From the NCBI GenBank assembly GCA_036936605.1, contig JAUPFV010000005.1:187176958-187240957 (forward strand): 64,000 nt of DNA, read 5' to 3'. Of this stretch, positions 11,300 to 20,365 are shown piece after piece. Each line of letters starts with the position of its first letter. Positions within the stretch are counted from its first letter, which is position 1. The notes under the pieces are model-generated. The model saw only the letters and a list, made by a program, of their open reading frames with translations, made no database searches and was not told the DNA's origin. This DNA is from Limnanthes douglasii subsp. nivea. Its lineage: Eukaryota > Streptophyta > Magnoliopsida > Brassicales > Limnanthaceae. The translations under genes and the position numbers were made by a program.

Positions 11300-14016
11300 T
11301 AGATTCACCATTATCCGAATCTTTTTCAGCATCATTATCAGACTCAGAATCATGTGAAAAAACACTTAGTTTATCACCTTGTGCCATAGTATGAAAAATG
11401 ATTTTCTCATATGGCACAAATTCCCACAAATTTTGAAGATACCTTTTGGGAAAGGTTTCATGGAACAACAATACTATATCCGATTTGATAGATTATTCTA
11501 TTTGATCTATAGACTTTCGTACACCATCAATGTATGTATCCATAGCGTCGGATATATCTTTCGCCTTATTCGCTTTAAGATTAGTGATTTTATTTTCTTT
11601 CTTCTTCAAGAGATCTTTCATTTGTTTTTCTCTTCCGATAAGTTTTGGATGTTAACTTTTTTTTAATGTTGTTCTTTCAAAGAATAGATCTCTTTTTGCA
11701 AATCATCAAACTTAAGTTGCAACTGATTATGATCGGATTTCGATTGAGCCAGCTCATCCTTAAGGGTCTTCATCTTCTTATTCAGACTTTTCACTTTTTC
11801 TTTCTCAGCACGGATGTCGTTTTGTAGAGTTTCATTTTCATTACGAAGGGAAGTAATATCCTTGAATTGAGATCTGATATGCCTCTAAAAGTCAAGTATT
11901 GGCCTTTTGTATCCCATAATATTGTACCTTAGGGCATCGTGCTCACTGGAAAACTCAAAAGACTCATCATCACGTATCACACAATTGGCAATGGTGGTTG
12001 TTTTGAGGAAATCATCATTGTCGAATTCACTCAAATATAAGTTTCCAAGGTCATCCAAATTAACATCAACCTCAATGGAAGGCTGGTCAACAGCAGGAAA
12101 CTTTGGGGAGGAAGGGTCAGTAGGTATTTTTTTCTTATGAAGGAAACCCTGTAGGAATTTTGGATGGAAATGTTTTAAATCGAAGTATGAACTCCAAACC
12201 ATAAAAAACGTTTTTTTCCCGATCTCTTGTCAACACCATTTGTGCTCTTTTTTTACCTCTATGTTTCTTAATAATTGGGGATTTTGAGGAATTTTTAATT
12301 TCCCCTACAATAACTGATACAACTTCCAAGAGTGTTGCATCTATTTTATTCGGAGGTCCCATATTTCCCACCTTGGAAATAACTGAAGATGGATCCTCAT
12401 TCTTTTTCTTTTTCTTTTTCTTTTTGTGCTTCTTAATCTTATCAATGCGACTGGGATCTCTGTATCTGGCTGGAAAGGACAGCTTGCAATCAACTTCCTT
12501 AGTCCTCTTAAAAATTTCAGCAGGTGGGGGAGGGGTAGTAAATTGTTCCCATGAGAGCTCACGGATCAGATTTTTCCTCCATATATGAGTTCTCACTATG
12601 TTTACTGCAGTAAAACAATTGTGAAAATTATTCGACCACTTCTCAGCTGCCCATTCATTTAACTTGGTGAAAGTAACTTTTCCAACTTCAAGATTTTGTG
12701 AGAATAGCTTCAAAAACTCTATGAACAAAATCCGATGTGAAAATCAATGTTTAAACTTGACAAATGAAACTTTTTTTTATTAAAAAAGAGATGCTTATAT
12801 GAAGACTTCCAGTATATGGTAAGCATACTTGGATACCCTTAGAGGTAATTTTTCTCCCATTCTCCCAGGCACCACTAATGAAGAGAAACTGAATCCTACA
12901 TGGCTTATTAGCTTCCAATAAATCATTGACTACTTTGTAGTCATTTCCCATATTAAATTAATAAAAAAATGTTATTATTCCAACACAGACCAACCTCAAC
13001 ATCAAATTATTCCATGGGCATTGAAATCTTTGAAAGTTTTGAAACGATAATGCTGGCCAAAAGTGTAAACCAAGAATTGAGACTAAGTTGTCTCGGACAT
13101 AACATCACTAATGAAATTATCTTACAATCTCTGGGTCCAAAGGGAACCTAAGACCCAATTAAAAACTTCGGGATACACCAGCAATTCTCCCGCTCTACAG
13201 TCCATCAGAGTTTCTTCATGGATTGGAATCTAACTTTGATTGATTCGGGGAACCCCCACTTGCTCCGATATACATAAGATATTCTTTGCATAGCCAGAAA
13301 ATATTTGACACTAAGTTTAGTAAAGTTAGGTTCAACCTTCTCCACCGGACATTCTAGAAGTGGTTCAGATTCTACCAGAGGGGTTTCCCTTCTTTGTTCT
13401 CGACTTTCTTTTCGAGTGCCTCCAGTATAATTGAATGTCTCCAAAGGTGTGTCTTCACCACTATCATCCATTTTTTATTCCATCATTTTTGGATACATCT
13501 TTGCAATATTACAAATCGAGTTATCATGATTATTTCTCTCAGTATAGAGATATTAAGCAAAGGAAGATTTTGGGAGAGTTAAACCAATTTTCCCCTTCAA
13601 TTGATTGTTGTTGGGGAAGACTGCTGAAACCTCTTATGGTTTCCATTTTTATTTTTCTGATGTAAGAGGCTTGATTTTAGCCTTAGAAAGTCTGGTAAGT
13701 CTTCGAGGAGTATTTTCTCAAATGTCTGACCTCATGGAAACAAAAGTTGATATGGGTTTGTGATTGATAATATCTTGTTTTAAGAAGTCTCAGTTGGCAG
13801 AGCATGTCGATTAATGATTGTGGGAGAGTGATCAGAAAGGATGAATTTAGAAGCAAAGGTTTGTTTACCAGATGAGAAACTACTATCTGGTTCTGGGATT
13901 TGAGTCACCAGAGAAGTGGGTAATCCGGCAGCAATTCTAGCTTGCCTCTTTTCTTCCTCCAACTCTGATAAGTTAAGCCAGCCCTCTCTAATAAGTGTAG
14001 TCCTTGTTATGAACAT
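11300..14016 (-). pseudogene. antisense retrotransposon-associated gene in element A
   Basis: Minus-strand frames over 2.7 kb line up as one decayed protein. From its start at 14,016 there is an N-terminal extension (EEEKRQARIAAGLPTSLV). A domain then runs from GFPESIKVR through CPRQLSLNSWFTLL to NDYKVVNDLLEANKPCR and FLFISGAWENGRKI; I compare it, tentatively, with the plant putative gypsy-type transposon domain (PF04195). Next come a 197-codon open part with a lysine-rich tract encoded by a TTTTTC-type repeat (about 12,400-12,425), a 60-residue coiled coil (about 11,697-11,880; LRNENETLQNDIRAEKEKVK) and an acidic serine/aspartate tail (HDSESDNDAEKDSDNGES). Frame breaks and stops separate the parts. 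Antisense genes 3' of pol are known in some Tat elements such as Grande. Function is unknown. Confidence 0.6.
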
Positions 14017-14135
14017 ACAAAACTTTAATAAGAAAAGAATAAGATGTAATGATGAATTTAAGTGAAAGTTATAGTGTTTATCTCTCTACAACTATGAAAA
14101 TCGATTTGTTACTAACTCTAATAGTAGAGATTAAA

Positions 14136-14143
14136 CTTATATA
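14136..14143 (-). promoter_or_regulatory. TATA box for the antisense gene of A
   Basis: Minus-strand TATATAAG in the context CTCATATATAAGTTT, about 120 bases upstream of the ATG at 14,016 and inside the element next to the 3' LTR. The spacing fits a plant promoter. Position and sequence are seen; activity is inferred. Confidence 0.4.
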
Positions 14144-14438
14144 TGAGTAAATAAGACTAATGAAGTGCTTCCCAAGGGAATACAAACTAATCATGATAAT
14201 TAGAGAATACTATTAAATAAAGTCGTTAGTTTCATTTTTTAGCAATAGATGACGTTTCCAAGGAAGAAACCGTTCGGTTTCTCCAATAACTATGTGTCAC
14301 GTGTCATGAGAAAACTAACCATTTAAATTTGTGAGCTTTCAATAAAAAAAGTTTTAATAACCCACTTCGAATGCTGTTCGAAAATCCTTTGTAGTATTAT
14401 CTCTCCCGAAATACTTCGGAAAAAGCTACGAGACTATA
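14144..14438. other. element A: antisense promoter upstream region and 3' LTR border
   Basis: About 300 non-coding bases between the antisense TATA box and the 3' LTR. A polypurine tract is expected just before 14,439. The sequence there (GGAAAAAGCTACGAGACTATA) is only partly purine, so the tract is decayed or misplaced. Confidence 0.4.
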
Positions 14439-14831
14439 TGATAGGATCAGATATCTTTGGAGGTCCGTAGTGGTAATTTGTATTTTTTTCTTAAATGGGT
14501 AATTCGGACCTATTGATCAAAACTTGATGACTAATCAGTTACCAAAGTGAACCGGTGAATCGGTGACTCGGTTACATGCGTAGTACCTTGAATTATGAGA
14601 CTGAGGGCTCATAAAATAGACCCTAATAAAAAGATCTGATTTGAAAGGCCCATGGATATCCAAACAAAGTATATATATCCCAACCAACTTCATTAAGAGG
14701 GTTGTAATTATTCTAACACATTAAATACAAGTATACATCTCTTTTTTTTCGCTACTCTCTTCTAAATACTGAATATCAACAAGCTGAAAGATCTTCTGAT
14801 TTTACCCCTAAATCAGATTTTTACATCACCA
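14439..14831 (+). repeat. 3' LTR of element A
   Basis: Starts TGATAGGATC and ends CATCACCA, aligning with 5,726-6,105. It is slightly longer because of small insertions, including a short GGTGAATC/GGTGACTC-type duplication near 14,557. A TATA-like GTATATATATCC lies about 160 bases before the end, as expected for the LTR promoter. Confidence 0.88.
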
Positions 14832-16097
14832 TGAAAGATAAACTTACTTAAGCTTTTCCACTCTCGGGCCACGACTCATATTATTCTTCCTTGAGATTTC
14901 CTTGTTGTTTTCCCAGCAACCACTAACGAAGAAAAAATGCTGCTTTTAAGTCTTCTCAGCGTCAAACAAATAGCTCACTACTTTATAGTCGTTCCATAAA
15001 GTGATAAATTAGAAATGAATACGAGGGTTCCTTAACAATGAGGTGATCACCACGAACTGCTTCATTGACATCTCAATCGTAGACAACCTTGACGCAATGA
15101 TACACGACATTAATGTGAACCAATTTTTTGGGCTCTCCTGACTTGGACACAAATTTACCAGCTCAAAATAGTGGATTATCACATGCTTTAGTGAGAACTG
15201 GAGCCCCCAGCTTAGCACATCTTGATAGACGACTAATTATCTCTATGTAACATAAAGAGGTGTCTTTCCTACTTTTGGTAAGCATATCTCCACTAAGCTC
15301 AGAATTCCCCATCACGCCTGAGAGTTTAGATTCTTCCCCCCTCAGAGTAATAATTATACTTGTTCTTGTGACGAGCAATCAAAAATTTATTCTCAACATG
15401 ACGAAAGTTGGATCCTAGGACCTCAGCTATGGCAGGACGCAATTCGACTTTTGCTTTTTGGTGTTTACCGTTTTTTGGTTTTGGTATATTTTATTGTCTC
15501 TCTAATATGGGATTTTTTCTTCCTCTCATCATCACTTCATAACTGGCCCGACGTACCAGCCTTTGATCCCACATCAATGCGCTTCTCTGCCTCATTCTGG
15601 CTCATCGACCAACTGCATCAAGTTGTTTTCAGGAGTTAGTAGTCTACTTTGAGACCCATTTGGTTATGTGGATTGATGGGTCGGAACCCCTTCAGCTAAA
15701 CATCAACACCACCCCTATCCAATTGCTTCAGGGTGTATCTAGAGCTGCATAAGTAGTATTTTCCCATTTCTTCCTCTTTACGTGACTATCATAAGAATGC
15801 TTCATTTTTTACGAATCCATTATTGATTTTATCATAGGATAATTCTATTTGTTATCCGAACATCCCATTGTAATAAAACGTGGTCATATTTATTGCGCAC
15901 ATTTGCTATGGATTGGGTTGGTCTAAAGGATAAGTTTTTGGCACCGAAGAATGAATAGAAGAAATGTTAGAGGATGGAGGGTCAGCCGATTCAGGCTGCC
16001 TCTTAAAGGGAAATTTGCTTCTGTAGTCGAATACTTGAACAATTTTAACGGGCTTTTCGTCTGGAAGCCCAACAACTCTTATGAATTCTATTTTCAC
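14832..16097 (-). pseudogene. antisense gene of element D, truncated
   Basis: This has the same protein family as the antisense gene in A. From the ATG at 16,097 the frame starts MKIEFIRVVGLPDEKP. After breaks, 15,378-15,163 gives SRLSRCAKLGAPVLTKACDN, and an overlapping frame (15,218-15,009) gives LVNLCPSQESPKNWFTLMSC, matching CPRQLSLNSWFTLLASI of A. Then WNDYKVVSYLFDAEKT and FFFVSGCWENNKEISRKNN match NDYKVVNDLLEANKP and FLFISGAWENGRKI. It ends at the border with A's LTR, so the coiled-coil half is missing. The two copies differ at many positions and represent separate old insertions. Confidence 0.55.
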
Positions 16098-16314
16098 CTA
16101 GGCTTGTTTTGTGATATATAACGAATTTTAGAGCATTGTTGATGCGAAACATATAACTTCGAAGATGATAAACATCACGGAAATAAAAATGTTGAGGTTG
16201 TTACCATAGAAAATTATGTGACTAAAAATAAGGTTTATGGTGGCTGAAAACGAGAGCTTCTCTCTCTATCTATATCATTAATAAGAAATTAAAAATAAGT
16301 AAGATACGGGTGAC

Positions 16315-16324
16315 GTATTTATAG
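16315..16324 (-). promoter_or_regulatory. TATA box for the antisense gene of D
   Basis: Minus-strand CTATAAATAC, followed downstream by a CT/GA-rich leader (AGAGAGAGAAGCTCTCG) and the ATG at 16,097 about 220 bases away. It is the counterpart of the TATA box near 14.14 kb in element A, which supports a real, inherited antisense promoter. Confidence 0.4.
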
Positions 16325-16674
16325 TGGAAGATGGTGAGGCCTAACAAGCATCTCTTTGGCTCAGCGAATACTAGTGCTTAAGAGTGAAAAGGTCACCTCC
16401 AAAAGATACTTGCTTGGGAAAGTGGAACATTTTATTTTCCCATTCATCATAGTTCACCACTAAAAATTTATTTCGTGCATCTAATACTTCCATAACCTGT
16501 GTACATAGGACCAATGATATTCAAAGCAATTATGATTAAAAGCAAAACAACACACCCACAGTTGATTTGGATCAACTGATGTTGACAATAATCTAAAGCA
16601 CGAGTATGATTAATTTCGAAGCACCATTAGAGATATTACTCTCGAATGACCTTTACAAGGACGGTAGAGACTAG

Positions 16675-17079
16675 TGATAAGGACCGAATTATTCGATCGA
16701 CGAGTCAGATCGATAAACCACTCGATCGGAATTTACTTTGTGGTACCAATCAAATAAATATGTAATATTGTGGGTACCTTATGTAATAAGAAATAAGTGT
16801 ATTTAATATTAATAAATTAATAAGGGTGGGATAACTCATTATAGGTTATCTATATGGACCTATTAACAATGTATGCCCATAAGGGATCAGTGTCACATAT
16901 AAAGCATTTTTATGCTTAAGAAGAGTTAATGCATATTATCTCAACTACTTTTCTGTCTAAACCATTATGTCTTTCTAAACATTAATACTTAACCTTCTCT
17001 CTCTAAATATTTGTGTAACTCTGCTTGTGATCAATTTTACATAAGTATCCTTGGGATATTTTTGGAAACATCAATCACA
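16675..17079 (+). repeat. probable 3' LTR of element D
   Basis: Begins TGATAAGGACCG, close to the TGATAGGATC start of the A LTR and the TGATAAGGGC start of the C LTR, and ends ATCAATCACA, giving TG...CA limits and a length (405 bp) like those LTRs. It has a TATA-like CACATATAAAGC in the middle. It lies where the 3' LTR of D is expected. No second copy of this LTR was found in the window, so the call rests on position and ends. Confidence 0.45.
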
Positions 17080-17483
17080 TCCTAAAAAAAAGAAATACAA
17101 ATTATATTTTTTATCTCTAGAACCAAACTTTATTTAACATTCAAAATATGGTTTTGTTTACAAAACTGCCTCCAACACTTAATCCTCGGATAATGTATAC
17201 AAAACATTGTTTATCTCTTTCAAACACATAAATTAAATTTGAGTTTATTTTTATAGGTTTATAACTAGATTAATATTGTTTGACGTATGAAACAAGTTTT
17301 AAACTTTTTATATGAGAAATTTTGGCCATCAAATCGGATGAAATTGAGCCAAAATAAATCATATTTTGCTTGTGTTTGTTGATAACGGTATGGGAAGAAG
17401 ATGACAAAATTTACCATACATGGGAAAATTATTCCATCATTAAATACATCATATTTCACAACTCAAATATACCATCAAAATTG

Positions 17484-17579
17484 AAATTATATCAGGTTTC
17501 CCGAATGAAACTATATCATGTTTCGCAAATGCAATTGTATTAGGTTTCACATTTGAAATTATATTAGGTTTAGTTGATG
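17484..17579. repeat. 4 x 24-bp minisatellite in the left foldback arm
   Basis: Four head-to-tail 24-base units (starts 17,484, 17,508, 17,532 and 17,556), each close to AAATTATATYAGGTTTCNNAAATG, with a few differences per unit. The right arm has a less regular counterpart, so the array expanded or decayed differently after the arms formed. Confidence 0.85.
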
Positions 17580-17644
17580 CAAAAAATAGGTTTTGTTGTA
17601 AACATTATATAAGGTTTGTAACTTAAATAATAAAGAAAGAAATT

Positions 17645-17715
17645 AGAGATTCGAAGATTTGATCTAGGGCCTCCCCTATGCTAGGAAATTATTCTACCAT
17701 CCAAGCTACATCTCC
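17645..17715 (-). tRNA. tRNA-Ala-like pseudogene, left arm
   Basis: The minus strand reads like a nuclear tRNA-Ala over about 71 bases. It starts GGAGATGTAGCTTGGATGGT, covering the acceptor strand and A box. An anticodon-arm region with CCTAGCATAGG follows (anticodon AGC if aligned to tRNA-Ala), then AGGCCCTAGATCAAATC in the T-arm/B-box position and an end complementary to the start. Several stems are mismatched and the B box is degraded, so this is a tRNA-derived relic, not a working gene. Confidence 0.55.
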
Positions 17716-17853
17716 TTTGGTATCAATTCTAAGATACCATTAAATTTATGAAGCTCTGGTGAAGAACATTAAAAATTCGCCTTTCACTCGCGAATTAATT
17801 CAATAATTATTTGTTGTTAAATAATATATTTTAGGTTTTAAAATTGATACCAA

Positions 17854-17924
17854 ACAGTATATAACTCAGACGTAGAATACTTTTTTACCAAATGGGAGGC
17901 CCCATATCAAATCTATATCTTTCC
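17854..17924 (+). tRNA. tRNA-Ala-like pseudogene, right arm
   Basis: The mirror copy on the plus strand: GTATATAACTCAGACGTAGA in place of the A-box region, then GGGAGGCCCCATATCAAATC in the variable/T-arm region. It is more decayed than the left copy. Both copies face outward from the 90-base spacer, and similarity continues about 23 bases upstream of each (TTTGGTATCAATTYTAA), so they are part of the duplication and not two chance insertions. Confidence 0.45.
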
Positions 17925-18530
17925 AATTATTTATTTATTTATTATTTAATCTACAAAATTTTGTGTAATTTAAATTATGCAACATAATCTAATTGTATTT
18001 GCTAAATCTAACATAATTTTAATTTGCGATCGTTGTATAATTCAATTGTGAAACTGGATTTAAATGTATTTGCAAACCTGATATAAGTCTGATAACGAAA
18101 TATAATCTAATTCAGCTGTGAAACATTATATATATGAATTATGAAAAATGATGTGTTTAATGTTGTAATATTTTGCCCGTGTATGACGAATTTTATTATA
18201 TCCTCCATATACTTTTAGCAACGAAAAAGCCAACAATGGTTTATTTTAAATCGATTCTATTTGATTTGATGGTAAAAATTTATAATGTATGGAGTCTAAA
18301 GCTGTTTTCGATATCAAACAAAATAAATCTACCTTAAAACCTATCCAAAAACAAAAAATCAAATTTGATTTATAGTTTTATCTAGAAAAAATTTAAACAA
18401 TTATGTTTAAGAGAAAGAAAATAAAAAAAACTTTGCATAAATTAGCTTAGAATTAAGTATTGTAGGTGGATTTGTCAAATTGAAAAAGTCAAAATTTTGT
18501 CGAATGGTTTGTTAGATTGATTTAAAACTT

Positions 18531-19884
18531 TAAATTTTTCAATTCTATGGATTTTCTGATTTGTAATTATATTTAATAATATGTATGTAAATAACTAAAA
18601 TAAAAGGGGTTTCGGGGTTTTCATTTAGTGAATTTTTTTTACATAGTAAAAAATTATTTTGTAACTACCCATAATATAAAATACCTTTCATATAGAAGCT
18701 CCCTACAAATATACATCATCGTTATTACAACAACAACTTCAACAATAAAAATGATGAATTAAGCCCTTGTTCACCTAGAGAATTTTAATTGTACCAACTT
18801 TACAAAATGCCAAGACAAGCTCACATTCATGGTACCACTCTCAAAATGTTTTATATTTTTTACTCCAAGTTGGTTGAAATGCATGATCCAATCCTAGAAG
18901 ATACCCTATAAATGAAGGAATAAATAAGAAAGCACAAAAATAAGATCTCATATGTCAAAGACATATTTTGAACGTCATTTTCGATTATTTTTGAAATCTT
19001 TACACCATCGAGTCTTTCGCGCTTAAGATTTAGAACGTTATCAAGAAAAAATATAAAATAAAATAATAATATACGAATAAATTCTTAATTTCAAAATACT
19101 TTGAGTACAAAATTATAGAATGAAAATTAGAGGAATAATAGAAAAATATCACTTTTATAGAATAAAAGTCTCCAAAGAGAAATTTCTATAAATCATAAAA
19201 ATTATCTTTGGAGTAATTACTAAAATATTTTATGATTAAACAGAAGTGTCGTGTGAGAGATAAAACAAAATAAAAATCTGAAATTGGAATTTCTATGAGT
19301 GTTAACACGATTGAACCCGAGATGAAAATCTACAAATTCTCTCATAAAACCCTCATAACCATAAACAAAACAAGCATAAAAATAGTCGACACAATTGGTA
19401 AATTTACGACAAACATGTGAATTTTGCAAGAGACTGTACTATTTGCATGAAAAAATATAATGTAAATGCAATAGAGGAAGATATCATAACCATAGTGATT
19501 GAGACTAATGTTAACAAAATCAATTCTTTGGTGGTGATTTAACACATATGCTTCACTTCATGTTGCTATCGAAAAAAATTATATTCCAAATATTTGAAGA
19601 AGGAGATGATGCATTAGGCGTGCAAATAGACGACGCCAATAAATCTAAACTTATAGAAAATGGTACAAATGGAAGAATCATTGACCAATCGTAATAAATT
19701 TTCATATAATAAGCTTTATGTATGTGACTATATATATATATATATATATATATTATGGCATATATTTTATTTGTTGTTAATAAATTGAGTGTATTTATAA
19801 AAAAACTGAGTGCACAATATTGCAACATTATTAAAAATATTCTCATATACTTGAAAATATCAATAACATGTATCTTTAATATTT
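18531..19884. other. AT-rich spacer
   Basis: No gene seen. A TA microsatellite covers about 19,729-19,753. Minus-strand frames of up to 97 codons at 19.2-19.85 kb have no motif and use AT-biased codons only. The last part may be the upstream portion of the copia remnant that starts at 19,885, decayed beyond recognition. Confidence 0.55.
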
Positions 19885-20365
19885 CAGTTTTCTAAGGGAT
19901 ACTTGAGGGGTACATTGATGAAACTTGGATCACCATCCTAGCCGATAACAAATCATCTACTGAGCGGGTGTTTACCTTTGAAGGCAATGATGTTTCTTTG
20001 AGGCCAAAGAAACAAATATGTATATCTCATTCGACTAAGAAGTCATAGTTCATAATGTTAGACGTAACTTAAAAAGAATTTGAATAATCTAGAGAAATAT
20101 TCCTATATATACCATTTAATTATAACGGAATAAATGAAGATCCAAATGTATTGTGATATTCAAACAACTTTAAGTATATCCTATAACAAAATCAACAATG
20201 AAAAATTTAGACATAATAGTCTTAGACATGGAAACATAAGATAATTGAATCATGATGTAATCTTATTGATCTTGTAGGTACATTTTAGTGATAACTTAGT
20301 AGATATGTGTACCAAACAATTCTCTCGAGATTTAGTAAACTCAATATCTAAAAAATGAGATTAAG
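19885..20365 (+). pseudogene. Ty1/copia RNase H, C-terminal pol remnant
   Basis: Plus-strand frames match the end of copia Pol. LEGYIDETWITILADNKSST corresponds to the RNase H opening (catalytic aspartate). Then come VFTFEGNDVSLRPKKQICIS and HSTKKS followed by a stop at the usual ES(E)F position, FRHNSLRHGNIR in the K-RHI-RHN region, and FSDNLVDMCTKQFSRDLV, the family's terminal DNLADPLTK-type block. Several stops and frame changes. No upstream RT or integrase is recognisable, and a 3' LTR that should follow is not identified. Confidence 0.7.

Larger units (their letters stand above)
5726..14831 (+). mobile_element. Ty3/gypsy Tat-type retrotransposon A
   Basis: A 9.1-kb LTR retrotransposon with both LTRs, a primer-binding site, gag, protease, RT, RNase H and a second archaeal-type RNase H in plus orientation, then an antisense gene in its 3' third. 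The RT-RH-aRH order is diagnostic of the plant Tat/Ogre branch. Integrase is absent: the reading frame leaves the family just after the second RNase H (about 11,295) and runs straight into the antisense gene. The 5 bases outside the LTRs are TTAAA (left) and TGAAA (right), a one-mismatch possible target duplication. The flanks do not match each other: copia on the left, another Tat copy on the right. By eye the LTRs are roughly 80-85% identical, so the insertion is old, and all genes are broken. Confidence 0.88.
14832..17079 (+). mobile_element. truncated Tat-type element D (3' end only)
   Basis: Immediately right of element A is a second copy of the Tat 3' region: the antisense gene with its promoter, then a sequence with LTR properties. 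Everything 5' of the antisense gene (gag-pol) is missing, cut off exactly at the end of A's 3' LTR. Because the left flank of A is copia, A cannot simply have landed inside D, so recombination or deletion shaped this junction. Confidence 0.5.
17120..18530. repeat. 1.4-kb imperfect inverted repeat with tRNA-Ala-like inner ends
   Basis: Left arm about 17,120-17,738 and right arm about 17,831-18,530 are reverse complements of each other, with an estimated two thirds identity, around a 90-base spacer. Paired landmarks include CTCCAACACTTAATCCT with CACCTACAATACTTAATTCT, ATAGGTTTATAACTAGATTA with ATAGGTTTTAAGGTAGATTT, CCATCAAATCGGATGAAATT with CCATCAAATCAAATAGAAT, and GGGCCTCCC with GGGGCCTCCC. 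The shape is that of a foldback element or inverted duplication. No transposase is present and no target duplication was found. Confidence 0.75.

Noticed and set aside
12341..12588. Two further open frames over the lysine-rich part of the antisense gene
   Set aside because: They exist only because a TTTTTC-type repeat is open in several frames; neither continues into a recognisable domain.
17645..17924. Working tRNA-Ala genes
   Set aside because: Stems are mismatched and the B boxes degraded; the sequences are relics within an inverted duplication.
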